Positions 6,960-13,702 of a stretch of DNA of 30,829 nt are shown piece by piece. Numbering within the stretch: position 1 is the first letter of the stretch; every line of letters starts with the position of its first letter. Both the position numbers and the translations under genes were made by a program. The stretch lies in the IMG/VR virus record IMGVR_UViG_3300025112_000108, positions 1 to 30,829 of that record, one strand, 5' to 3'. The notes under the pieces are model-generated. The model was not told the DNA's origin and searched no databases. It saw only the letters and a program-made list of their open reading frames with translations. Origin of the DNA: a virus.

Positions 6960-7027
6960 TTAACAGCAATGACTATAGCTATTCCCATAAGGATAGCCAA
7001 TCCAAACCACAACCAAAACTCATCCAT
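6941..7027 (-). CDS. Single-pass membrane peptide, 28 aa
   Basis: Found by translating the gap. The 28-residue peptide is one hydrophobic helix (FWLWFGLAILMGIAIVIAV) with an acidic N-terminus and a basic KWRYKQ end. Its ATG overlaps the previous stop (TGATG), and its 3' end overlaps the VRR-NUC gene by 19 bases. Codon-exact coupling supports translation. Function unknown. Confidence 0.5.
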   Translation of the reverse strand: MDEFWLWFGLAILMGIAIVIAVKWRYKQ

Positions 7028-7155
7028 CACTTCTTCTCCTGCTTCCACTTGAGATAAAGCTCAACACTAGACCGGTGTGGTGAGGAAAAAGGCCACTGAG
7101 ACTTCCACCACTTGACATATCTATTCCATTCTTTATCAGGTATAGGAGTTTTCAT
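7027..7155 (-). CDS. Hypothetical micro-protein, 42 aa, tryptophan-rich
   Basis: Found by translating the gap. A basic 42-residue peptide with five tryptophans, including KWWKSQW. It is not hydrophobic enough to be a membrane segment. Its ATG directly follows the stop of the upstream micro-gene, and its TGA overlaps the next ATG. No family is recognised. Confidence 0.5.
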   Translation of the reverse strand: MKTPIPDKEWNRYVKWWKSQWPFSSPHRSSVELYLKWKQEKK

Positions 7156-7248
7156 TTAGTCTCCAAAGGCAAGTATAGTAGCAAAAAACCCTACTTCTAC
7201 AAGCGTGACAAATATTACAATAACAGCTAGAAAACAGAAGTCTCTCAT
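7156..7248 (-). CDS. Single-pass membrane peptide, 30 aa
   Basis: Found by translating the gap. The first residues MRDF are followed by an unbroken hydrophobic stretch of about 23 residues and a short GD end. The ATG overlaps the upstream stop as ATGA, and the stop directly abuts the next ATG. Function unknown. Confidence 0.5.
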   Translation of the reverse strand: MRDFCFLAVIVIFVTLVEVGFFATILAFGD

Positions 7249-8210
7249 AGCATCCCTAGTCGTTCCTGTATCTCTGCAACAAACTTCTTAGCACCATCAG
7301 CATCTAACTGTGACACCATATCTTCAAACTTCTCAGTTGTAGGAATATGAAACTTGGTGTGCAGATAAGAGATTAACGTGGTCTCTCCCCACTTCAACTT
7401 CTGACACGACTCTCTCACCCAGTCCATGTCAATCTCAGGCTTCTTGCCCTTTCCCTCATCTTTAGCTTTAACAGTGCTAGAAACAGGTTCTACGACCTCT
7501 GAGACAGGTTCTTGTACTGGTTCTGGTTCTACTTCAGGTGTAAGGGTCACTCCATCTGCTAGTTGAGCTTCCTGTATAGCAGACCCTCCATCCTCTGATT
7601 GAGATTCCTCATTACACCACGCATCAGTACCCTCTATCTTATGAGCAAAGCCTTTCATTCTACCTTTCATAAAATAGTTGGTCTGATGTTCTTCACACCA
7701 ATGCTCATCCTTATTTGGAGTATCTGCCTGCGTGGTAGCACCCATTTCCTCTGCCGGGGTAGGTTGGTAGCCACCCAGAATAGCAACATAAGAGTAGTTC
7801 ATTCGGTATGCTTTACTGGTAGCAAAGGTCTGGGCAGCACTCATACTTGCCTTGTGTTTAGCATCCCCTTCTTTACCCTTACAAGCGTTCTCAGTAAAGA
7901 AACAGGGCATCGTGGCACCACCAACTGATACTCCGTTCTTAATTAACTGGACCGTGGCCTCATATCCTACTACCTCACCTTCTCTCTCTATAGGGATAAC
8001 CTCTTGTGTCTCGGCATGAACATTATTGAAAGCACCAATAGTTTCCCATGCTTCTACCTGAAGATATTTCTTCCCACTGATTGTCTGATAACACTTAGTC
8101 TGCTCAACAATGTTCATTAGTAACTTGGCCTGTGTCGTAGCATTGTCTACTACCTCAACTGGACTCATTGGCATTGCTTCCCCTACTGTTAACCTTTTCT
8201 CTGTTGTCAT
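7245..8210 (-). CDS. Putative ssDNA-annealing or recombination protein, 321 aa
   Basis: The N-terminal half contains GKKYLQVEAWETIGAF (about 46-61), a YEATVQL strand, and SMSAAQTFATSKAYRMNYS around 121-139, then PTPAEEM. I know this pattern from a conserved phage and prophage family resembling ERF/Rad52-type annealing proteins, but the assignment is from memory. The middle has CEEHQTNYF and an acidic, proline/valine-rich linker. The C-terminus (260-321) is a helical domain. The gene is coupled to the 143-aa gene upstream, as usual for this pair. The role in recombination is inferred from pattern and neighbours. Confidence 0.6.
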   Translation of the reverse strand: MTTEKRLTVGEAMPMSPVEVVDNATTQAKLLMNIVEQTKCYQTISGKKYLQVEAWETIGAFNNVHAETQEVIPIEREGEVVGYEATVQLIKNGVSVGGATMPCFFTENACKGKEGDAKHKASMSAAQTFATSKAYRMNYSYVAILGGYQPTPAEEMGATTQADTPNKDEHWCEEHQTNYFMKGRMKGFAHKIEGTDAWCNEESQSEDGGSAIQEAQLADGVTLTPEVEPEPVQEPVSEVVEPVSSTVKAKDEGKGKKPEIDMDWVRESCQKLKWGETTLISYLHTKFHIPTTEKFEDMVSQLDADGAKKFVAEIQERLGML

Positions 8211-8638
8211 TGTAATACCTCCTCTAAATTTTGTGCTATTGTAGCTTCTACCGGGTGAGTGATGGTAACAAATGGAAGTGGAGACGCCTTGACTATCTTC
8301 TCAAAGGCTTTCTTGTCAAGGGATAATGCCATAGTATGTTCGATTGCCCAGTGAAGGGCCTCTGGTTGTTCATAATCTAGCTTGGTAACTTCTCTGATAC
8401 CTACACCCGGTACTGGGGCTTTGTTACCTGTCTCCTCATAGGCTTTAATTGTGAGTTGTCGTAGCTCATCCTCTTCTATGTCTACTGTATAAGTGGATTG
8501 TTTCACTTTCTCAAGAAACCCTGCATTTTCCTTCTCCCACCTAGTCACAGCCTCAGCCTTGGACTCTTTCAATATCTGTGCATATTGCCTAGCATTAGCC
8601 ACTACCTTGACTTGTGCTTCTAGTTCTTTAATGTCCAA
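8207..8638 (-). CDS. Conserved phage protein paired with the recombination gene, 143 aa
   Basis: The start is placed at TTG 8638, because ATAAGGAGGTATAGG lies immediately upstream at ideal spacing. An ATG at 8680 would overlap the previous gene by 28 bases. The N-terminal half is a coiled-coil-like helix; the C-terminal half carries REVTKLDYEQPEALHWAIEH and PFVTI, familiar from a small phage family found beside ERF-like genes. It may support the neighbouring protein. No catalytic motif is seen. Confidence 0.65.
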   Translation of the reverse strand: MDIKELEAQVKVVANARQYAQILKESKAEAVTRWEKENAGFLEKVKQSTYTVDIEEDELRQLTIKAYEETGNKAPVPGVGIREVTKLDYEQPEALHWAIEHTMALSLDKKAFEKIVKASPLPFVTITHPVEATIAQNLEEVLQ

Positions 8639-8652
8639 CCTATACCTCCTTA

Positions 8653-8898
8653 TTATAAATCTAAATCTGGGTTTCTCCATTTTTTAGAATACGATGGGGG
8701 GATAACTCTAAATCCATCTTCTAGTGCAGACCATATTTGAGAAAAGGCTTTCATTGTACCTACTATTATTTCTCCAATCTTATGGTTTCTCACGTAAAAG
8801 GCCACAGTCCAACTATCCTCACCACGGTATGCTTTCACTGAACCTTGCCCATAAAACCGTAAGTCTACCCCTTTGAGTTCACCTATTTTAACATTCAT
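8653..8898 (-). CDS. Hypothetical protein, 81 aa
   Basis: Not recognised. The product looks like a small beta-rich domain (VKIGELKGVDLRFYGQGS, then WTVAFYVRNHKIGEIIVG) with one helix and a basic, aromatic tail. The ATG overlaps its neighbour's end region (TAATAATG) and the gene lies 14 bases before the TTG start of the next gene. Function unknown. Confidence 0.6.
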   Translation of the reverse strand: MNVKIGELKGVDLRFYGQGSVKAYRGEDSWTVAFYVRNHKIGEIIVGTMKAFSQIWSALEDGFRVIPPSYSKKWRNPDLDL

Positions 8899-8900
8899 TA

Positions 8901-9074
8901 TTACTTCCCTGCCTTCTTCCTTAATCTATCTAGTTGTCGGAGTGCTAATCGGGAAGGCTTGTTCGAATTAGCTTCCCATCTTCTAATAGTCATCGTTGAG
9001 ACACCAAGCTCTCCAGCTAGTTGCTCTTGTGACATCTTGAGCTGCTTCCTGAGTTTCTGAATATCGTTGATCAT
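8901..9074 (-). CDS. XRE-family (Cro/CI-like) DNA-binding protein, 57 aa
   Basis: Found by translating the gap. A complete Cro/CI-type helix-turn-helix: IQKLRKQLKMSQEQLAGELG, then VSTMTIRRWEANSNKPSRLALRQL, ending in a basic tail. It is nearly the minimal XRE domain with no dimerisation or sensor domain. As the second gene after the promoter at 9.4 kb, it could repress or time that operon. An operator is not identified. Confidence 0.85.
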   Translation of the reverse strand: MINDIQKLRKQLKMSQEQLAGELGVSTMTIRRWEANSNKPSRLALRQLDRLRKKAGK

Positions 9075-9090
9075 AACTCTATATCACCCT

Positions 9091-9384
9091 CTATTTCATT
9101 CCCTCGGAAAAGACCTTGTAAAAAAACTTATGCAGGCTAATATTTAGACGTATATGACGTAATGCCTTATTCTCAACTTGCCGTACACGCTCACCTGTAA
9201 CCTGAAAAACTTCACCTGTTTCTTGTAATGTGTGTGACTTATCCTCATCTTTTAATCCGAACCTTAATTTGATTACTCCCTGTTCTCGCGGTGTAAGCCC
9301 ATCAAGCCAACTCTGGGTGATGTGTTCAATAACTTCTTGCCCAAAGACAGCAGCCATCAATTTAAGACAACCCAACCTCTCCAT
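9091..9384 (-). CDS. Stand-alone sigma-70 region 4 protein
   Basis: A 97-aa protein made almost wholly of a housekeeping-type sigma region 4. LTPREQGVIKLRFGL (30-44), then HTLQETGEVFQVTGERVRQVENKALRHIR (about 51-79) follow the RpoD pattern closely. There is no region 2, so it could not melt promoters alone. It could act as a -35 binding adapter, compete with host sigma, or be a phage transcription regulator. It is the first gene after an extended -10 promoter, with AGGGGG before its ATG, which places it at the head of the early operon. Confidence 0.85.
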   Translation of the reverse strand: MERLGCLKLMAAVFGQEVIEHITQSWLDGLTPREQGVIKLRFGLKDEDKSHTLQETGEVFQVTGERVRQVENKALRHIRLNISLHKFFYKVFSEGMK

Positions 9385-9413
9385 GTTATCCCCCTATTAT
9401 TCATTTCACTCTC

Positions 9414-9442
9414 AATATAGCACACTTGTTATCACTTGTCAA
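9414..9442 (-). promoter_or_regulatory. Extended -10 sigma-70 promoter of the 9.4-3.9 kb operon
   Basis: TTGACA (9442-9437), a 17-base spacer, and TATATT (9419-9414) preceded by TGC, giving a TGn extended -10. The predicted start is about 20 bases before the sigma-4 gene. The boxes are the same as those at 2991-3019. Confidence 0.85.
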
Positions 9443-9473
9443 TACCCTATTTACACACGAAATGAAAATAGTT

Positions 9474-9508
9474 GAAAAATAAATAAAAAGAAAGGGGAGA
9501 TTATCCCC
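9474..9508 (-). terminator. Strong terminator of the late operon
   Basis: On the minus strand the perfect stem GGGGA/TCCCC (9494-9498 with 9504-9508, 5-base loop) is followed by a long T-rich run (TTTCTTTTTATTTATTTTT). It separates the lysis/structural operon from the promoter at 9442. A second hairpin, CCGGGTGAACCCGG (9521-9534), lies just upstream of it. Confidence 0.8.
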
Positions 9509-9638
9509 TCATTGAACAGTCCGGGTGAACCCGGTCAAGTCTGATATGATGGCCTATCTTTACTTGCATATAGACGTACTTATGACCTACTCTAATCGGC
9601 TTAAAGCAGACAGGGCAAACTAGACTACATTGAGCAAT
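9501..9638 (-). CDS. Possible zinc-binding micro-protein with ATT start, 45 aa
   Basis: The gap between the XhlA-like gene and the terminator is open in one frame for 45 codons and encodes CSLVCPVCFKPIRVG, then a histidine-rich part and HPDC, a credible treble-clef or zinc-ribbon layout. No ATG, GTG or TTG precedes it after the last in-frame stop; the only initiator-like codon is ATT at 9638. It could be a real gene with a rare start, or the remains of one. The stop lies inside the terminator stem. Confidence 0.35.
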   Translation of the reverse strand: MAQCSLVCPVCFKPIRVGHKYVYMQVKIGHHIRLDRVHPDCSMRG

Positions 9639-9646
9639 CCGTACTT

Positions 9647-9913
9647 TTAGACACCATTACTAAATGCTCTCCATATAGCTACTATAATTGCTACTGTACC
9701 TGTTATAATTCCAGCGATTGACTTCTTTGAAGGCTTGTTTCTTTCCTTCTGTAAAACCTCAACAGTAAGCAATCGTTTGGAATGATCTTCTAAGTGACCG
9801 TTAAGTTTATCAAGATGTTCTTCTATCTTATCGTGAACCTTAACTAATGACTGCTGTCTCTCATCAATTCGAGGAATCAACATTAAGAGTTCATCACGTT
9901 CTGAGGCTTTCAT
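9647..9913 (-). CDS. xhlA: XhlA-like membrane-anchored lysis protein
   Basis: An 88-aa protein with a heptad-rich coiled-coil region (about 12-60), a basic KKS linker and one C-terminal membrane helix (SIAGIITGTVAIIVAIW, about 65-81). This is the arrangement of XhlA/hemolysin-like phage proteins that sit beside holins. Its start overlaps the holin stop as ATGA. It probably takes part in host lysis. The symbol is by likeness only. Confidence 0.65.
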   Translation of the reverse strand: MKASERDELLMLIPRIDERQQSLVKVHDKIEEHLDKLNGHLEDHSKRLLTVEVLQKERNKPSKKSIAGIITGTVAIIVAIWRAFSNGV

Positions 9914-10092
9914 TTCTCTATACCCTGCTTCGTTATCGCCCGGAGTATCATGTTAATCACAGCAAGGATAGTTCCTTCAGCGGCTATAACTTCCTTGGCT
10001 ATTGATTCTGACCACAATAGTTGAACTAATATACCGGCTAGTGCTATTACATTAATCCACAATGTCTTAGATCGATACCATTTCTTATTCAT
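9910..10092 (-). CDS. Holin
   Basis: A 60-aa membrane protein: a basic N-terminus, WYRSKTLWINVIALAGILVQLLW as the first membrane helix, then a second amphipathic-hydrophobic stretch AEGTILAVINMILRAITK. The SKTxWxNxIA opening is common in small phage holins. AGGAGGG precedes the ATG. It is coupled to the XhlA-like gene and follows the candidate hydrolase, forming a lysis cassette. Confidence 0.7.
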   Translation of the reverse strand: MNKKWYRSKTLWINVIALAGILVQLLWSESIAKEVIAAEGTILAVINMILRAITKQGIEK

Positions 10093-10100
10093 AAACCCTC

Positions 10101-10556
10101 CTACAGTACCACAAACCTCATTTTACTACCCTGCCATTCCTCAAGTTCTTCCTGAACTTTATCAGACTGTGGCTCAATAAACCACACTTTCATATCTACG
10201 TCAACAAATAAGTTGAGTGCATGTTTGTCTGTCCAGACTATACCAAAAGCTAAATGAGACCACCCTTTAACACTGAACTGACCCATCAAACGATAGGAGA
10301 AGTCATCACAATCCAGTTCATCGGTTACATAGGTCATCTTGTTTGTTCGATCAGTCGCTAGAAACTCAACTATATCTTTGCGAGAGCATAAGAGATAGTA
10401 CATATCAGACAGGTAAATCTCACCTTCAGGGAACTTATCTTTGAGAATGTTCTTGAGATTTCTCATACTTATTACTGCTATGCTAGTAGGCTGAGCTATC
10501 TTTCTCTCAGCTCTAGCCTTAAAGATTTTTAAGATTAGTGCTAATATCTTTTCCAC
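10101..10556 (-). CDS. Putative Cys-His hydrolase of the lysis cassette, 151 aa
   Basis: No named family is certain. The order of residues suggests a papain/transglutaminase-like fold: CDDF at 83-86, HALN at 112-115 and EPQ at 128-130, i.e. a possible Cys83-His112 pair with a following polar residue. The first 18 residues are a hydrophobic/basic helix (MEKILALILKIFKARAE). The start is GTG with GAGG upstream. It lies immediately before the holin and no conventional lysozyme, amidase or NlpC gene was seen, so it is a candidate endolysin; it could instead be a virion protein. Confidence 0.5.
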   Translation of the reverse strand: MEKILALILKIFKARAERKIAQPTSIAVISMRNLKNILKDKFPEGEIYLSDMYYLLCSRKDIVEFLATDRTNKMTYVTDELDCDDFSYRLMGQFSVKGWSHLAFGIVWTDKHALNLFVDVDMKVWFIEPQSDKVQEELEEWQGSKMRFVVL

Positions 10557-10568
10557 TTATCTCATCCT

Positions 10569-10961
10569 CTAAATAAAGTCTGGTGTATGTTCCCTGTATT
10601 GTAATGCTTCCCGGATATAAAAGATAGGATTACGAGTAATATCCTCTTCCTGAATCCAGATCACCCTAGTCCCGGTTGATTCAATCGCTATTCTCTGGGC
10701 CTTATCAGATGCTATCCTGCCGGCAGAACTATAATGCCAGTATATCCCTTGTATGCCGATCACTAAGTTTAAGTTCGGGATAATGAAATCAACTATCGCA
10801 CCACCTAAGACAGTTCGGCCACCCATCAGTTGACTCTGAAAGGTAAAGTCTACTCTCAGACTTGTTAGTGCCTGAAAAGCGTACCACTCCGGCTCAGAAC
10901 CTATCCAATCAGGACCCGGAGGAGAGAAAGGATTATTACGTCTCTGTATTTGAGTAACCAT
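10569..10961 (-). CDS. Vsr/DUF559-like PD-(D/E)XK fold protein with altered active site
   Basis: A 130-aa protein with the DUF559/Vsr-like pattern: GGAIVDFIIP (53-62, Asp58), LVIGIQGIYWHY (66-77), then D-x3-R and GTRVIWIQEEDI (97-108). In active members the second strand reads IEvDG; here the glutamate position is Gly69 and the aspartate position is Gln71, so cleavage activity is doubtful. Its start overlaps the tail gene stop as TAATGG. Placement among tail and lysis genes suggests a structural or DNA-contact role. Confidence 0.65.
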   Translation of the reverse strand: MVTQIQRRNNPFSPPGPDWIGSEPEWYAFQALTSLRVDFTFQSQLMGGRTVLGGAIVDFIIPNLNLVIGIQGIYWHYSSAGRIASDKAQRIAIESTGTRVIWIQEEDITRNPIFYIREALQYREHTPDFI

Positions 10962-13675
10962 TACGGCTCCACTAGGCTTAGATTATATTTACCCTCATGG
11001 TTTTCCCCGGTCTGGGTAATACCATTAAAGGGATGAACGAATACATAATGAGTTTCAGAGCCATCAGTCTCTCCCCTGAAAGTAAACTCCAGTAAGGTAG
11101 TTGACTCAGCAGCTACTTTCAAAGCAGCCCATATCTCTTGAGGAGTTAGATCATCAAAACTCTCCATACAGTCAATAGTCATATTCCAGTTCCACAGTCT
11201 CTTTGTTATCTTTAGATACTCCAGAACCACAGCTGTTATTTTTGGAGAGTTGGTAGTTGTACCGCCACGGGCTAGGTCAAACCTGAACTGAAGGTCTTGA
11301 AAAGCTACCCCTACTTCATTAGTACCAAAGGTAAAAGTAGTCTTCCCATTTGAGGTTATTGTTCCCAGAGTGGTCCAGCCTGTATCACGATCTGTTTCGT
11401 CATGGTCTATTCTGTACCTAGCAATTACAGACTCATTGGCAGACATTCCTTTGCAGAACAAGTGTACTCTCTTGGCTGTCTTGCTCTCGACAGCGGTTCC
11501 AGCATCAAACCATGGCGTCATGTGGATACCATCAGTGCCGTAAGTGAATGTACCCGGTAGCTTATGAGGATTCCTAATACCACGATACAAGTCTATCTTG
11601 TATATCTTGGAGTCATGGCCGAAATACAATGCGTATGCGCTGGAAGAGGAACTAACTATGGCTGACTTCATTGAGCCATTGTAGGTTTGTCCTTCAATCT
11701 GATCTAAGTTAACAGTGAAAGCACCTTTATCAACAACCATTTTCAGCCCTACTGACACAATAGCCGTATCACTGGAAGCAGCCGCCAGTGTTAATACTAC
11801 CTTAGTCCAAGTATCAGCTGACACAGCAGGTATATCAATAGCCTCAAGAGGAGAAGCACATTGAGCAGTATTGTCAAGTAAGAGTTGAAGGTCTCCTGAG
11901 TCTAAAGCTACGGTAGATTTTATCCTTAATGAAACAGAATTATGATCTGATAAATCTATGGCGCTCATAGCTTCAGTGGCCAGTATATCACCAGCTCCAG
12001 CCCCGGTAGCTACTACTAACTTACACGACCCTGAGCCCACTTGGAAGTCATCAGTATCAAGAGTAGCAGTTACATCACCGTCTACAAGCTCATTCCAAGC
12101 GTCCTCGCAATCTTCTATTAAGGTAGTGGGAGGCGCCCACACATGTTCCCATCCCACATCATCATAAGCAAAGATACCTGATTTGCTGTTACCAGAAGTA
12201 GCCGAAGCATCAACAAGTGCATACAGGTAGTTTTCGCCGTTAACCAGTTCTACTATCTCACCATTGTATTCTTCAGGGATACCATCCTCTTTGCTTAGTC
12301 CTGCCTGTACTATACTAGCACTAGCGCCAACAACATATTTCCTTATATCAAGTCCAGATGAGATATAAATAGCATCCCACCATGAGGTAGCCCCTTCACC
12401 ACCATTAGGATGATCGGGCAAGACAACAGCCGTATCAGTCCAGATGTCATTAGCTTGGTCCCATGCCTTCAGTACAGATGTGGTAGCAGCATAAATAATA
12501 TCATTGCCATCAGCATCTCGACCAATAAAAAGAGTCTTAACATCACCTGACTTTATGTTAGTTATTCCACCTTTAGCCGTCCAAGTAGGAGAGGCTGCAT
12601 TGGGAGTAGTCGCACTCCACCAGTTACCATCAGTATCCAACTTAAATAACTTGGAATCCCATTCAATACCGAGATTAGCAGCACTGACATCAGTATCAGT
12701 AATAGCCTCAGAGGTATTCATGTACTGGTAATTATCAGAATCCCCCAGATAGATGTAAAGCATATCATTAGGCCCGGCTATTAAAGCTGTAATAGCACTG
12801 GCAAACTGACTGACATAATCAAGCCCATCTCTGCTACTATTGAGTTTAAGCAGGTACATTCCCATAGCCATATAAAGCTCACCATTAAAGTTTGTCTTGA
12901 GCATCCCGGATGTGTTTGTTGAGAATGTTGCAGTATCATAGTAGCCTATCTCTGGACCGTTTCGCTGAGTTACCTCTGCACTGAACCTCACTTTATCAGC
13001 TCCGGCATCAATAGTTCTTGTGACTGTTAGTGTTTCCCATCCACCACCACCAGTGTGATAAGCACCATCAGTTGTTCCAACTCCGTCACTAATTGATAAT
13101 CTAGCAGAATTAGCTTCATCGATCTTACATTTCATAGTGATAGTAACAGATGAGCCCCTAAGTGAGTTATTCCAATTATTAGCATCTTGGTAAATACTGG
13201 TAGTTCCAGCCGGGTCTCCTGTGCCTGCCGTTAGTTTGGCAGAATATGTCCCACTATCAACTTCAACTGATTCCCTATCAACAGAGCCATCTCCCGACAA
13301 ACTTTCAGTCCAAAAAGTTAGGTCTGTTGTTGTAGTCCATATCTCCATACCAGCATCATTAAAAGTAGGTATAGCAGAATAGGCTATTTCTGTAGCCAGT
13401 CTGGGTAGAGGTAAGTTCCTTCGATAACCTAGAGGTAGCTCAGAGAACCAAGCCCTATCAGCATGAACAGACTCGTCCATCTCCTCAATGCCAATACCGC
13501 CACGCTGGTCATTGATAATCCAAGCAGACATTAGCTGCTGATTGGCATAATCATAGTCACCTGTGATTAGTTTGGAAGGGAACGCAGAAATTAAATTTTG
13601 CCTTATGGGACCATCAATCCTAAAACGGGTACCGTTAAGGGAAATCTGATGTTTCTCGATTATTGCGTTTGCCAT
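10961..13675 (-). CDS. Large virion/tail protein with jelly-roll modules, 904 aa
   Basis: Probable tail-region or receptor-contact protein. Residues 1-100 are an unknown N-terminal domain. Residues about 111-255 look like a CBM4/9-type jelly roll (SGTYSAKLTAG, then GGGWETLTVTRTI). Residues about 260-515 contain short repeated beta blades (LYISS, IYIYLGDSD, IYAATTS) consistent with a propeller. Residues about 518-662 carry the module shared with the next gene upstream. The C-terminal 200 residues are a beta-rich domain (FQDLQFRFDLARGG). The module makes sugar binding likely. A tail spike would usually be trimeric, which cannot be judged here. Confidence 0.65.
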   Translation of the reverse strand: MANAIIEKHQISLNGTRFRIDGPIRQNLISAFPSKLITGDYDYANQQLMSAWIINDQRGGIGIEEMDESVHADRAWFSELPLGYRRNLPLPRLATEIAYSAIPTFNDAGMEIWTTTTDLTFWTESLSGDGSVDRESVEVDSGTYSAKLTAGTGDPAGTTSIYQDANNWNNSLRGSSVTITMKCKIDEANSARLSISDGVGTTDGAYHTGGGGWETLTVTRTIDAGADKVRFSAEVTQRNGPEIGYYDTATFSTNTSGMLKTNFNGELYMAMGMYLLKLNSSRDGLDYVSQFASAITALIAGPNDMLYIYLGDSDNYQYMNTSEAITDTDVSAANLGIEWDSKLFKLDTDGNWWSATTPNAASPTWTAKGGITNIKSGDVKTLFIGRDADGNDIIYAATTSVLKAWDQANDIWTDTAVVLPDHPNGGEGATSWWDAIYISSGLDIRKYVVGASASIVQAGLSKEDGIPEEYNGEIVELVNGENYLYALVDASATSGNSKSGIFAYDDVGWEHVWAPPTTLIEDCEDAWNELVDGDVTATLDTDDFQVGSGSCKLVVATGAGAGDILATEAMSAIDLSDHNSVSLRIKSTVALDSGDLQLLLDNTAQCASPLEAIDIPAVSADTWTKVVLTLAAASSDTAIVSVGLKMVVDKGAFTVNLDQIEGQTYNGSMKSAIVSSSSSAYALYFGHDSKIYKIDLYRGIRNPHKLPGTFTYGTDGIHMTPWFDAGTAVESKTAKRVHLFCKGMSANESVIARYRIDHDETDRDTGWTTLGTITSNGKTTFTFGTNEVGVAFQDLQFRFDLARGGTTTNSPKITAVVLEYLKITKRLWNWNMTIDCMESFDDLTPQEIWAALKVAAESTTLLEFTFRGETDGSETHYVFVHPFNGITQTGENHEGKYNLSLVEP
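11688..12121 (-). repeat. Shared jelly-roll-like module, copy in the 904-aa protein
   Basis: About 144 codons from LIEDCEDAW to LDQIEGQ. Well over half of the residues equal those of the copy at 14060-14488, with blocks such as GAGAGDILATE and LLDNTAQCASPLE unchanged. The DNA has diverged clearly more than the protein. Confidence 0.85.
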
Positions 13676-13702
13676 TGATTTTTACCTTAATAATGGTTCT
13701 CC

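Noticed and set aside
8639-8680. ATG start at 8680 for the 143-aa gene
   Set aside because: It would add 14 basic residues overlapping the previous gene and has no ribosome site, whereas TTG at 8638 has an ideal AAGGAGG.
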